Below, piece after piece: positions 45,154 through 54,231 of a stretch of 64,000 bases of DNA. Location of the stretch: contig JANRJQ010000007.1 of NCBI GenBank assembly GCA_033763895.1, positions 1 through 64,000 on the forward strand, given 5' to 3'. The notes under the pieces were generated by a model, which was not told the origin of the DNA, searched no databases, and was given only the letters and a program-made list of their open reading frames with translations. Within the stretch, counting starts at the first letter, position 1. Each line of letters begins with the position of its first letter. A program made the position numbers and the translations under genes. The DNA comes from Chloroherpetonaceae bacterium (GTDB taxonomy: Bacteria > Bacteroidota > Chlorobiia > Chlorobiales > Thermochlorobacteraceae).

Positions 45154-45879
45154 ATGCAGTATCAAGATCCAAATGCGGGAGCCCCCATTCGAACGAAAAT
45201 CCCGATTAGACAAGCGGATAAATTACCGCAACTTGTTGCGCCGGGAGAAAAGACTCCTTCAAATACAAACACGCTTTCAGCGAGCGAATTGAATTCAATA
45301 GGAGAGAGTTCTTCCGCCTCAAAATCAAAGCGAAGGAAAATTGTTTCCAAACGATTGGTTATTCAACTCACGTTTATTTTTGTGCATGTTGCGCTTATCA
45401 AATTTGCGATTCCCAATATATTATGGGCTGTGTTAGGACTCGCTTTTTGGGGAGGTCTTGTTTACGCGGCATCGCGCTCCGGACGTTGGGTATGCGCGTC
45501 ATTTTGTTGGCTTGGCGGAATTCAAGATCTCTTTTATGGATTCGCCAAAAAGCGGGTCAGTTTCAATCCAAAAATTTCTCAATACATTACGCTCTTCTTT
45601 CTTATAGTTTGGGTTCCTCTTGCGTGGTTTTTTCATTCCTCTGCCATCACCGATATGAGTGAAAGCCCGATTAACAACCCAATCACCGATTTATCCTTGA
45701 GCTTTACCTCACCGGAAATGCTTCTCATGCAGTTTGGACATTTCGCGGTGCTATTCCTCGTAGGGCTTTCTGTGGCTGTCTTTGGCGCACGCGGCGCTTG
45801 TCACTACTTCTGCCCTTTCGGGATTGCCGTGGGATACTTTAAAAATCAACGATTGGTTCAACTAAACTTAAAAAAATAA
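45154..45879 (+). CDS. NapH-like polytopic membrane protein with paired-Cys motifs
   Basis: 241 residues: a Pro/Ser-rich cytoplasmic N-terminus (~65 residues), then about four or five helices. The loops GRWVCASFCWLGGIQD and GARGACHYFCPFGI match the C..C-x-G repeats flanking helices in the NapH/CcoG/NosR membrane family, but the following ferredoxin domain is missing. It may bind iron-sulfur, thiols or act as a quinol-linked anchor; this is inference. It lies 56 bases after the arsA-like gene and 11 before the hydrolase, so the three form an operon. Confidence 0.7.
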   Translation: MQYQDPNAGAPIRTKIPIRQADKLPQLVAPGEKTPSNTNTLSASELNSIGESSSASKSKRRKIVSKRLVIQLTFIFVHVALIKFAIPNILWAVLGLAFWGGLVYAASRSGRWVCASFCWLGGIQDLFYGFAKKRVSFNPKISQYITLFFLIVWVPLAWFFHSSAITDMSESPINNPITDLSLSFTSPEMLLMQFGHFAVLFLVGLSVAVFGARGACHYFCPFGIAVGYFKNQRLVQLNLKK

Positions 45880-45890
45880 GGGAAACGCGT

Positions 45891-46883
45891 ATGCCTGCTT
45901 ATCATGCACTTAGTTCACAAACAGAATCAACTCCCCTTACTGACCTTTCGGAAAAATTCAATCTTTATGTTAAGGAAATTCAATTGAGGCGGGAGTCAAA
46001 AAAAGCACGCGAAAAAAACTATGCTGACTATGAACTTTCACTTTTGGAAGGCTCACGCTTTGTTTACCTGAACGGAACGCTTCATCATTACCACGATTCA
46101 CAACCGAATGCATCTGCCGAAATGCCAACGGTGATCTTGATTCACGGGTGGGATTGCTGGTGGATGTGGTGGCATAAGGTCATTAAACACTTGAACAATG
46201 AAGGGATTCGCACAATCGCCTACGATTTGAAAGGTCACGGTTGGTCGAAAGAAGATGTTCGAAATGACTATTCATTGGGTTCACTTTCCGCTGATTTACG
46301 TGCCCTTGTCGATCATTTAGGACTAAAGACTTATCACATTGCTGCGTTTTCTCTTGGCCCTTTTGTAGTTCTTGATTATGCGGTTCGTCACCCAAAAGAG
46401 ATCAAATCACTTACTTTTTTCAACTTTGGTTACTTCCCGAATAGCCCTTTTCTTTCAAAAGTGATTCCGGTTATGATTCCCTTCATTTTCGATAAAGTGA
46501 TGAGAAAAGTGAAATGGTGGCCTCCCATTTACCTTTACGCAAGGCTCACCCTTGCGCGAAACCCCGCCACGAAAGAAGATATTATGGTGGGCGTGAACAG
46601 CCTTCGCTTTTGCGCAAGTGCGGCCATTCAACAAACCGCCGAGCAACTTGCGAAAATTGAGGTGACTGAATCGCTGCCCAAACATGTAGCTGCGCTTGAT
46701 ATTCCAATGCTCTTCGTTGCCGGAAAAGGCGATCAGGTGGTGAGTTGGAAGAATACAGAAAAACTCTTTAAGTATGCTAAAAACGCGAAACTTGAACTCA
46801 TCAAAAAGTGCGGGCATCTTATCACGCTTGAACTCCCGAAAAAAACAGCAGAATTGATTTTGCAGAGTGTGAAGGATGCTTGA
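45891..46883 (+). CDS. Alpha/beta-hydrolase
   Basis: 330 residues. LIHGWDCWWMWWHKVIKHL is the oxyanion-hole HG loop, AFSLGPFVVLDYAVRHP the nucleophile elbow (Ser in SLG), VAGKGDQVV the acid and KCGHLITLELP the catalytic His. A ~60-residue N-terminal helix region (KEIQLRRESKKAREKNYADY) precedes the fold, and a cap with KVMRKVKWWPPIYLYARL is Trp/Arg-rich. An esterase or lipase of unknown substrate, in operon with the ArsA-like ATPase and NapH-like membrane protein. Confidence 0.88.
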   Translation: MPAYHALSSQTESTPLTDLSEKFNLYVKEIQLRRESKKAREKNYADYELSLLEGSRFVYLNGTLHHYHDSQPNASAEMPTVILIHGWDCWWMWWHKVIKHLNNEGIRTIAYDLKGHGWSKEDVRNDYSLGSLSADLRALVDHLGLKTYHIAAFSLGPFVVLDYAVRHPKEIKSLTFFNFGYFPNSPFLSKVIPVMIPFIFDKVMRKVKWWPPIYLYARLTLARNPATKEDIMVGVNSLRFCASAAIQQTAEQLAKIEVTESLPKHVAALDIPMLFVAGKGDQVVSWKNTEKLFKYAKNAKLELIKKCGHLITLELPKKTAELILQSVKDA

Positions 46884-46945
46884 ATATCTCAATCTTTTAT
46901 TATTTATTTAATAAAAATACCATTTTCACACTTTTCTTCTAAACA

Positions 46946-47842
46946 ATGAACATCCCAAAATTTCACGAAACTCTGCTCCCAATTTTGAAAACTCTCTCAG
47001 ACGGGAAAACCATACACTACAATGATTTACGGAAAAAAGTAAGAGACACTTACTATGGTAATTTATCAACTGATTTATTAGAATTAGAAACCAAAAGCGG
47101 CGATCCAATTGTTTTAAATAGGATTGGGTGGGGAAAAGCTTACTTAAAACAAGCCAAAATGGTTGAATATCCAGAAAGAGGGTTAGTCAGAATAACAGAA
47201 AAAGGTAGAAAAATTTTAGAAAAAGGTTCATTAACGTTAAAAGAACTTAAACTTGATAAAGATTACGTTGAGCATGAAAAAATAAAAAAAATAAAAAAAG
47301 AAACGGAAGGCGAAGACGATAATTTTGATCTAGAAAATGACTCCCCACAAGATTTAATTGACAAAGGCATATCAGCCATTGATGCAGAAGTTAAAGCTGA
47401 GCTTCTTGAAAAACTTAAAAACATTGATCCTTATTATTTTGAGAAAGTAATACTCAAATTGTTAAACAAAATGGGTTATGGCGATATTATCGAAACTTCT
47501 AAATCGAGAGACGGTGGAATTGATGGAATAATTAATGAAGATAAGTTGGGTCTTGAAAAAATATACATTCAAGCTAAAAAGTACACGGAAAATAAAGTTA
47601 GGGAAAAAGACATTCGCGAATTTATCGGCGCGATGAGTGGAGATACAACAAAAGGAATTTTTGTAACAACTTCCGATTTCGATGAAGCAGCAATTAAAAA
47701 GGCAAAAGAAGCACATCATAAAATAGTTCTAATCAATGGTAGTAAACTTGTGGATTTAATGCATCAATTTACCGTTGGTTTTCAAATAAAGAATGTTTAT
47801 GAAGTCAAACAAATCGATGAGGAATTTTTTGAAAATTCGTAG
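46946..47842 (+). CDS. mrr: Mrr-type restriction endonuclease
   Basis: 298 residues. The N-terminal ~95 residues are the Mrr winged helix (FHETLLPILKTLSDGKTIHY, VRITEKGRKIL), then an acidic linker, then the catalytic PD-(D/E)xK fold: FEKVILKLLNKMGYGDIIET, RDGGIDGIINEDKLG and IYIQAKKY, the Asp and QxK signature. It cuts modified or foreign DNA. No methylase or companion subunit is beside it, as expected for type IV enzymes. Confidence 0.88.
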   Translation: MNIPKFHETLLPILKTLSDGKTIHYNDLRKKVRDTYYGNLSTDLLELETKSGDPIVLNRIGWGKAYLKQAKMVEYPERGLVRITEKGRKILEKGSLTLKELKLDKDYVEHEKIKKIKKETEGEDDNFDLENDSPQDLIDKGISAIDAEVKAELLEKLKNIDPYYFEKVILKLLNKMGYGDIIETSKSRDGGIDGIINEDKLGLEKIYIQAKKYTENKVREKDIREFIGAMSGDTTKGIFVTTSDFDEAAIKKAKEAHHKIVLINGSKLVDLMHQFTVGFQIKNVYEVKQIDEEFFENS

Positions 47843-47868
47843 CAATCCGTTTTTATTCTTACAACAAC

Positions 47869-48390
47869 ATGACCCAAAAGCAAGATTTAATTGTACAAGA
47901 GCGTATTTTGCGCTCAATCTTTGTAATCAGGAATCAGAAAGTGATGATGGATAGCGATTTAGCATCTCTTTACGGAGTAGAAACAAGGAGACTTAACGAG
48001 CAAGTTAGTCGCAACATTGATCGCTTTCCTGACGATTTTATGTTTCAGCTTTCAGAAATGGAATGGAAACACTTGAAATCGCAATTTGCGACATCAAGTT
48101 GGGGTGGAAGACGGACGCCTCCATTTATGTTTACCGAACAAGGAATTGCGATGCTTTCATCGGTATTAAATAGCCCAACGGCCATTCAAGTAAATATTTC
48201 CATCATGAGAGTTTATGTGAAAATGCGACAATGGGCAGTCAATTATGAGGACTTGCTCAAAAAAATCGATGCCCTCAACCAAAGACAAATGGAACATAGC
48301 GAACACATCCGAGAAATCTATCAAATCATAGAAGAATTGGTAAGACCCGCCATTACTGAACGAAAACCTATGGGGTTTAGGAAAGAATAA
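47869..48390 (+). CDS. ORF6N-domain protein
   Basis: 173 residues. RSIFVIRNQKVMMDSDLASLYGVETRRLNEQVSRNIDRF followed by FMFTEQGIAMLSSVLNSPTAIQVNISIMRVYV is the ORF6N (phage antirepressor-like) domain, split here for the length limit: key parts are MMDSDLASLYGVE and TEQGIAMLSS. The C-terminus is a coiled coil (LKKIDALNQRQMEHSEHI). Such genes are phage-derived and of uncertain role; it follows mrr after 26 bases. Confidence 0.85.
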   Translation: MTQKQDLIVQERILRSIFVIRNQKVMMDSDLASLYGVETRRLNEQVSRNIDRFPDDFMFQLSEMEWKHLKSQFATSSWGGRRTPPFMFTEQGIAMLSSVLNSPTAIQVNISIMRVYVKMRQWAVNYEDLLKKIDALNQRQMEHSEHIREIYQIIEELVRPAITERKPMGFRKE

Positions 48391-48612
48391 GTTCCTGCTT
48401 AGTGTATGCTTTTCAGCCCAATTCAATAAGATGTAACTCTCATTCTTAAATGACCTAACGCCAAATGAGGTGGATCAAAAAGTAGTATGACCTTCAAAGA
48501 ACATTTAACTTAGCTTAATCAAAACTCTATCCAAACGATATAGACCACCTTAATACTTCTTTGAAATTTATCCCTTTTCCCCGCTGTTATCCATCAAAAA
48601 ATTACCAATACC

Positions 48613-50130
48613 GTGCATACCATCATTCTTTGGCATCGCCGCGACCTGCGGCTTACCGATAACACTGCGCTCAATGCCGCACTTCGCAAAACCACTCGCA
48701 TCATTCCCTGTTTTATTTTAGCCGATGATATTCTGAAAGAGAAAGATGATTTCTCACCGGCTTGCGTTCAGTTTATGCTTGAATCACTTCACGCCTTAGG
48801 CGAGGCCTATCGCGAACGAGGAATACAATTTGTGGTACGCCGAGGTCGGTTTTTGGAGTCGATTTTGCAGATTGCCAAAGAGAGCGGTGCAAGCGAGGTT
48901 TTTTACAACGAAGATTATGAACCTGAAGCACGGCTGCGCGATAGGCTCGTGACCGATGCATTGAAATCAATCGGCGTTTCCGCAACGCCTTTCAAAGATC
49001 AAATTCTTTTTGAGGCGGATGCGATTCGCTCTGCGGCCGGAACGCCTTACACGGTCTTTACACCCTACAAACGCAATTGGCTGAGCAAAACCCCAGACAT
49101 TCCGTCTTGCAAGACAGAGCCGCTCATTTTTGAACCTCATTCGGTGACAAGCCACCCGCTCCCAACGGTGAAAGAACTTGTTGGTGAGCATCGCATTACG
49201 CCTTATACCCGCGGTGGTGAAAAAGCCGGACAAGATGCACTTTCAAGCTTTTTAGAAGAGAAAATTTTACGCTACAAATACGACCGCGATTTCCCCGCCA
49301 TTGAAGGAACGAGCTTTCTTTCGGCGCATCTACGTTTTGGAACGGTGTCGATTCGCGAGGTGTATCACCGCGCCCGAACGAAGTATCGAGATATTCATAA
49401 TGGCTGGGCTTTCACCAATTATTATTCTATACACGTCAGAGATGCAAAATATGACGAAAATCACCCTATTTGGACCAACCTCACAAAAGATGAAGCTGAT
49501 CTTGGAATTGAAACTTTCATTTCAGAACTCATTTGGCGCGATTTCTACTTTCAAATTTTGGTTCACTTTCCGCATGTCGCCACCGGTGCGTTTAAGAAAG
49601 ACTTAAACAATTTGGCGTGGGAGACAAACGATGAATACTTTGAGGCGTGGAAAAATGGGCAAACCGGATTCCCGATTGTGGACGCGGCAATGCGGCAATT
49701 GAAATCTACGGGGTGGATGCATAACCGACTCAGAATGATTGTCGCGAGTTTCCTTACCAAAGACTTGCTCATCAATTGGCAACGCGGAGAAAAGTATTTT
49801 ATGCAGCACTTAGTTGACGGGGATTTGGCCGCCAATAACGGCGGATGGCAATGGAGTGCAAGCACCGGCACCGACGCGCAGCCTTACTTTCGAATCTTCA
49901 ACCCAACGTCACAATCCGAAAAGTTTGATCCCACGGGCGATTTCATTCGGAAATTTGTGCCTGAACTTGCAAAAGTGAAAACAGCCTACATTCATAACCC
50001 CTATGAAATGGCAATGAAAAAACCACTCTTCGCCAAAGACATCGGGCTTGAATTCGGTAAAGATTACCCAAAACCGATTGTGGAGCATAGTGTGCAGCGG
50101 GAGAAAGCGCTGAGGATATTTAAGAAGTGA
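48613..50130 (+). CDS. phrB: Deoxyribodipyrimidine photolyase
   Basis: 505 residues from a GTG at 48613 that gives HTIILWHRRDLRLTDNTAL, the family N-terminus. FAD-domain motifs are clear: FRFGTVSIREV-like loop (LSAHLRFGTVS), FISELIWRDFYFQIL, GQTGFPIVDAAMRQLKSTGWMHNR and WQWSASTGTDAQPYFRIFNP. It repairs cyclobutane pyrimidine dimers with blue light. A light-exposed habitat is implied. The antenna cofactor cannot be told. Confidence 0.95.
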   Translation: MHTIILWHRRDLRLTDNTALNAALRKTTRIIPCFILADDILKEKDDFSPACVQFMLESLHALGEAYRERGIQFVVRRGRFLESILQIAKESGASEVFYNEDYEPEARLRDRLVTDALKSIGVSATPFKDQILFEADAIRSAAGTPYTVFTPYKRNWLSKTPDIPSCKTEPLIFEPHSVTSHPLPTVKELVGEHRITPYTRGGEKAGQDALSSFLEEKILRYKYDRDFPAIEGTSFLSAHLRFGTVSIREVYHRARTKYRDIHNGWAFTNYYSIHVRDAKYDENHPIWTNLTKDEADLGIETFISELIWRDFYFQILVHFPHVATGAFKKDLNNLAWETNDEYFEAWKNGQTGFPIVDAAMRQLKSTGWMHNRLRMIVASFLTKDLLINWQRGEKYFMQHLVDGDLAANNGGWQWSASTGTDAQPYFRIFNPTSQSEKFDPTGDFIRKFVPELAKVKTAYIHNPYEMAMKKPLFAKDIGLEFGKDYPKPIVEHSVQREKALRIFKK

Positions 50131-50147
50131 AGGGTTAAATTCCCTTC
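50129..50147. terminator. Palindrome between convergent phrB and relE
   Basis: GAAGGG-TTAAATT-CCCTTC spans both stop codons. It has a 6-bp stem without a T-run, so it is only a possible bidirectional terminator. Confidence 0.4.
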
Positions 50148-50437
50148 AATCGAGAAAATATTAGTTTAGGACTTCTCTTAAAGTGAAGAATCGCTAACAC
50201 TATAATTTCTTCATCATCATGAATAAAATAAATGCCGTAAGGAAATTGATTAATTGTTGCTCTTCTGATTTTTTTATATGATTTTCGATAAATTTTAGGA
50301 TTTTGAAAAATCAAGTCAAGTTTCTTCTTAAAAACAAGATAAAACTTATCACCTAACTCAAAGCTTCTTTCATTATACCAATTAATAATTTCGTCCAAAT
50401 CTCTTTCAGCTTCATCTACTATTCGAATCTTCTTCAT
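50135..50437 (-). CDS. RelE/ParE-family toxin
   Basis: 100 residues. KIRIVDEAERDLDEIINWYNE, KKLDLIFQNPKIYRKSYKKIRRATINQFPYGIYF are split parts of the ParE/RelE fold: an N-terminal helix hairpin and the Arg/Lys-rich sheet ending in FPYGIYFI. Overlaps its antitoxin by four bases (ATGA). Whether it targets mRNA on the ribosome or gyrase is not evident. Confidence 0.88.
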   Translation of the reverse strand: MKKIRIVDEAERDLDEIINWYNERSFELGDKFYLVFKKKLDLIFQNPKIYRKSYKKIRRATINQFPYGIYFIHDDEEIIVLAILHFKRSPKLIFSRLKGI

Positions 50438-50646
50438 TTTTTCTCATATTTCTGCTTCACTTCTTCCCAGTCTTTTACCTTATCTGGATTTTTACGAAAC
50501 GATTCCAATCTTTCGTCCAGAATCTTTTTTTCTTCTTCACTAAAATCTTCATTCTCGATTTCTTTATCGAGACTTTCCCAAACTGCTTCTAGTAATTCAA
50601 AGCGTTCATCTTTCGAGAGTTTCGATAAATCAATGGGTATGGCCAT
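50434..50646 (-). CDS. Antitoxin of the RelE/ParE pair
   Basis: 70 residues. DLSKLSKDERFELLEAVWESL followed by EEEKKILDERLESFRKNPD, VKDWEEVKQKYEK is typical of the short addiction-module antitoxins that wrap RelE/ParE toxins (TIGR02574-like). No separate DNA-binding domain. Ribosome site AAGGAG upstream. First gene of the pair. Confidence 0.85.
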   Translation of the reverse strand: MAIPIDLSKLSKDERFELLEAVWESLDKEIENEDFSEEEKKILDERLESFRKNPDKVKDWEEVKQKYEKK

Positions 50647-50757
50647 ATCTGCTCCTTTTTTAAGATTTTAAGAAGATAACAAATCGCATCTTTAATCAAT
50701 ATCAGAAAACTGAACAAGGTCTAAAATCCGATTTTCCCAAAAAAAGGGTTTACTTCT

Positions 50758-53700
50758 TCATTCCAAATTATTCAACAGCAATTCAAGCGAGGCTTCGTCT
50801 TGGATGAGGACTTGACGGGCTTTGGTGCCATCGGGTGAGCCCACAATGCCGGCTTCTTCCAACTGATCGACAATCCGCGCTGCGCGGCCGAAGCCAAGCT
50901 TTAAACGGCGTTGCAAGAGCGAAACGCTGCCCATTTGATGCCGAACCACAAGCCGCGCCGCTTCTTCAAACATTTTATCACGCTCGCCACTCGATTTCCC
51001 ACCAAATAAATCGTCGTCATCGTCTTGCGCACTGCCGAGTTTCAAATCGGGCGCGGGCAAGAGATAAGGCTCAACGCCATCTTGGTTGTAGATGAAATCG
51101 GTAATCCGCTCGACTTCCTCCGTCGAGACATACGCGTTCTGAATCCGAATAGGTTTAGGCTCGGTTGCCGGTTGATAAAGCAAATCGCCGTTTCCTAAAA
51201 GCTGATCGGCGCCGGGGCCATCTAATATCGTGCGCGAATCAATTTTACTGGACACTTGATACGCCATTCTTGCGGGAAAATTGGCCTTGATGACGCCGGT
51301 AATGACATCCACACTCGGGCGCTGTGTGGCCACAACCAAATGAATTCCCACCGCGCGTGCGAGCTGCGCAAGGCGTGCGATTGGCTCCTCAACATCTTTT
51401 CCTGCCGTGATCATTAAATCGGCGAGCTCGTCAATCACAACCACGACAAATGGCAACGCTTCGGAAGGAAACTTGACATTGAAATCTTTGATATGCCGTA
51501 CCGCCCCTTTCTGCATGCGCTCGTAGCGGCGATCCATTTCCTTTTCAATCGACTTAAGCGCATAGACAGCTTTGGAAGTATCGGTGATAATTTGCTCATC
51601 GAGATCACGATACTTAACGAGAAAGTGATTTTTTAATTTTTGATACGGAAAAAGTTCAACCCGCTTGGGATCAATCAAGAGGAATTTCACTTGATCGGGT
51701 GAGCAGTGATAAATGAGGCTGGTGAGAATGTTATTTATCCCGACAGACTTCCCCGAGCCCGTTGCACCGGCAATGAGCAAGTGCGGCATTTTGGCGAGGT
51801 CATCGATAAAAATTTCATTCGAAATGGTTTTTCCGAAAACAATCGGCAGCGTGGCGGTGGAATTTTTGAACTTCTCACTTTGAAGCACCGATTTGATTCG
51901 CACCATTTGCGTTTTCGCATTCGGGATTTCCACACCCACCGCATTCTTGCCCGGAATCGGGGCGATAATGCGAATTCCCTTAGCGGCCATTGCCATTGCG
52001 ATATCATCGGCAAGTGTGACGATGCGGCTGATTTTCACATCCGGCGCAAGCTCCAATTCAAAAAGCGTGACGCGCGGGCCAACGGTAGCTTCAACGCGAA
52101 CGACTTCAATCTTATAAATTTTGAGCTTCTCAAGTAATCGCCGTTTGTTGGTTTCAAGTTCTTCAATCGTCACGGTCGGGTTGCTTTCATCACCCTCGAT
52201 AAGCAAATCGACTGACGGGAATTGGTACGGCACGCGCTCGCGGGTTTCCACTTCAAGCTCGCGCTCATCAAGATCGGCGGGTGTTTCCTCAATCGTTTCC
52301 TTTACGGTCAATTCAAGGCTTTCGGGTGAAAGCGGCTCGTGGAGATTTTTTTTGGAAGAGATGATTTCATCTATGAGATCCTCATCTTCACCCAATTCCT
52401 GATTTGATTTTGGAAATTCTTCCTTCAATTTGTTTGTAGGGATAATGAAAGAGGCGTCAATCAGAGGCTCACTCGACTCTGATTTTTGTTCATTTTCATC
52501 TTTAACAAATTCATTAGGAATAGAAGGATTTCCCGTTGAATTCAGATTCGATTCTTCTGGCTTTGGCTGATTCGATTGGGCTTCATGAGGTTTCTTTTCT
52601 GAAACAAATGCAGCCGCGGCGGCTCCGGCAAGCGATGCAACGGGTGCTGTGGTTTCCGGAGCCGTGCTTGAAGCAGCAGCGGCAGCTGCAATCGCTCCCT
52701 TAACCACAAGCGGTACAGATGCTTGGTTGATATTTTGAGCTTCTCCGCGTTCATTGGTTTCACGGTTGTGAGGTGTCGCGGCCTCTGAAATCAATGGATT
52801 TGGTGTGACCGTTTCCGATTGAATCGTGGTTTGTGTTGAATTCTCAGTTGGTTTTGGTTCAGTTTCTTGCAATTCATTCTTTAACCGTTCTGCTTCCAAT
52901 TTTTCAGCCTGTAACTTTTCTGCTTCGAGCCTTACTGCAGAAATTTTTTCTACAAATCGATTTTCCTCTTCTTTTAATTTGTAGCGAAATCCAAAATCTT
53001 CCGGTAACGCTTTATCAGAACTGGGAATTCGGTTTCCACCTTCAAGTTCTTTTGGTGATGCCTTCTTCTGTTCATTTTTCAAATCTGAAAGGGATATTTC
53101 AATTGGTTCTGCACGATGTGTTGGTTCATTTGAAATTGGAATTTCGGATTCTCTTAAACCAAGTTGCGGCGTTAGAGAAGGATTGATTTCGTGTGATGGC
53201 GGTTGAAGCTGATGGCTATCAATTTCAGGTTCTTCTTCTTTCGCAAGAAGGTCAAGCGGGTCTTGAGATTCAGCGCCGGAGAAACGGGCTTCATCATTTG
53301 ATTCTGCTACGCGCGCAGCTTCCCGCTCGGCATACCACTCTTTGAATTTCATTTTTGCACCGACTGCGTTGCGTTGAAAAATAAAAACGAGCCGATCAGC
53401 CGTTTTTTGCAAGTCAAGATCGATGTATAGCACGAGCGTAATTGCGATGGAAATCAGCACAAAAGCCCACGCCCCGAAGTCGCCAATCATTGAGCTAAGA
53501 AGGTTTGCGAAAAGCCTGCCGATGTTCCCAGACCAAACATTACTGACTTTAGTTAAGCCAAAGAGTGTTCCAATGAGAAGAGAAAAAAGTATGGTATAAA
53601 TAGTCGCTGAAATTGCACGGTCGTATCCATTTTTTCGAAACATCGACCATCCCCAAATGGTAATGGCGATCATTAAAATCGCCGTAGGGTAGCCAAGGAT

Positions 53701-54117
53701 TGAATTCACCAGAAATGAAGAAATCATTGCACCGATAATGCCGAGTGGGTTTTCAAGTGCTTCAGCAGCAAGCCTTGCTGTCTTTCCAAAAACTTCATAA
53801 AATCGAATATTTTCAATGACTTGATCATCGGCTTTGTTATATGAAAAAATAGCGATGATGAAAAAAAGTGATAAGGCAACGATGCTAAGCCCGTAAACCT
53901 CCATTTTACGCCTTTCCCAAAAGCTTTCCGTTTCTTTCAAGGGTTTCGATTCTGACTTCAACGGTTTTGAAGTTTCCTTTTGTGAAGTTTTTTTTGAGGT
54001 ACGTTTTTTTGGTTTCTCCGGTTCTGATGAAGCAGGTTCGACATAAGAAGATGCCTGCTCATTTTTTTCGTTAGGCTCTCCTGACGGTTCGGATTGTGAT
54101 ACTGATTTTCTTGGCAC
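50758..54117 (-). CDS. ftsK: DNA translocase FtsK/SpoIIIE
   Basis: 1119 residues. Four N-terminal membrane helices (about 75-235) anchor it at the septum, a ~430-residue linker rich in Glu, Pro, Ser and an Ala stretch (AAAAAASSTAPETTAP) follows, then the RecA-like motor: Walker A GATGSGKS (784-791), DPKRVELFPYQ, Walker B VVVVIDELAD (Asp896), RPSVDVITGVIKANFP. The last ~75 residues are the gamma winged helix (VRHQMGSVSLLQRRLKLGFG) that reads orienting sequences. It pumps chromosome ends apart at division and activates dif recombination. Confidence 0.95.
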   Translation of the reverse strand: MPRKSVSQSEPSGEPNEKNEQASSYVEPASSEPEKPKKRTSKKTSQKETSKPLKSESKPLKETESFWERRKMEVYGLSIVALSLFFIIAIFSYNKADDQVIENIRFYEVFGKTARLAAEALENPLGIIGAMISSFLVNSILGYPTAILMIAITIWGWSMFRKNGYDRAISATIYTILFSLLIGTLFGLTKVSNVWSGNIGRLFANLLSSMIGDFGAWAFVLISIAITLVLYIDLDLQKTADRLVFIFQRNAVGAKMKFKEWYAEREAARVAESNDEARFSGAESQDPLDLLAKEEEPEIDSHQLQPPSHEINPSLTPQLGLRESEIPISNEPTHRAEPIEISLSDLKNEQKKASPKELEGGNRIPSSDKALPEDFGFRYKLKEEENRFVEKISAVRLEAEKLQAEKLEAERLKNELQETEPKPTENSTQTTIQSETVTPNPLISEAATPHNRETNERGEAQNINQASVPLVVKGAIAAAAAASSTAPETTAPVASLAGAAAAAFVSEKKPHEAQSNQPKPEESNLNSTGNPSIPNEFVKDENEQKSESSEPLIDASFIIPTNKLKEEFPKSNQELGEDEDLIDEIISSKKNLHEPLSPESLELTVKETIEETPADLDERELEVETRERVPYQFPSVDLLIEGDESNPTVTIEELETNKRRLLEKLKIYKIEVVRVEATVGPRVTLFELELAPDVKISRIVTLADDIAMAMAAKGIRIIAPIPGKNAVGVEIPNAKTQMVRIKSVLQSEKFKNSTATLPIVFGKTISNEIFIDDLAKMPHLLIAGATGSGKSVGINNILTSLIYHCSPDQVKFLLIDPKRVELFPYQKLKNHFLVKYRDLDEQIITDTSKAVYALKSIEKEMDRRYERMQKGAVRHIKDFNVKFPSEALPFVVVVIDELADLMITAGKDVEEPIARLAQLARAVGIHLVVATQRPSVDVITGVIKANFPARMAYQVSSKIDSRTILDGPGADQLLGNGDLLYQPATEPKPIRIQNAYVSTEEVERITDFIYNQDGVEPYLLPAPDLKLGSAQDDDDDLFGGKSSGERDKMFEEAARLVVRHQMGSVSLLQRRLKLGFGRAARIVDQLEEAGIVGSPDGTKARQVLIQDEASLELLLNNLE

Positions 54118-54231
54118 TGTACTTTCCTTATAAAATTTTTGGGGATGTAAAATGCAAATTTAATGGGAATGCTTGCTGAAGCAAGGGGTTTCGGTGAATT
54201 TTTCAACGAAGAAAAAGTTTCTTCTTCTAAA

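Noticed and set aside
45154-45879. Ferredoxin-type NapH
   Set aside because: Only the membrane C..C loops are present; the two CxxCxxCxxxCP clusters of true NapH are absent.
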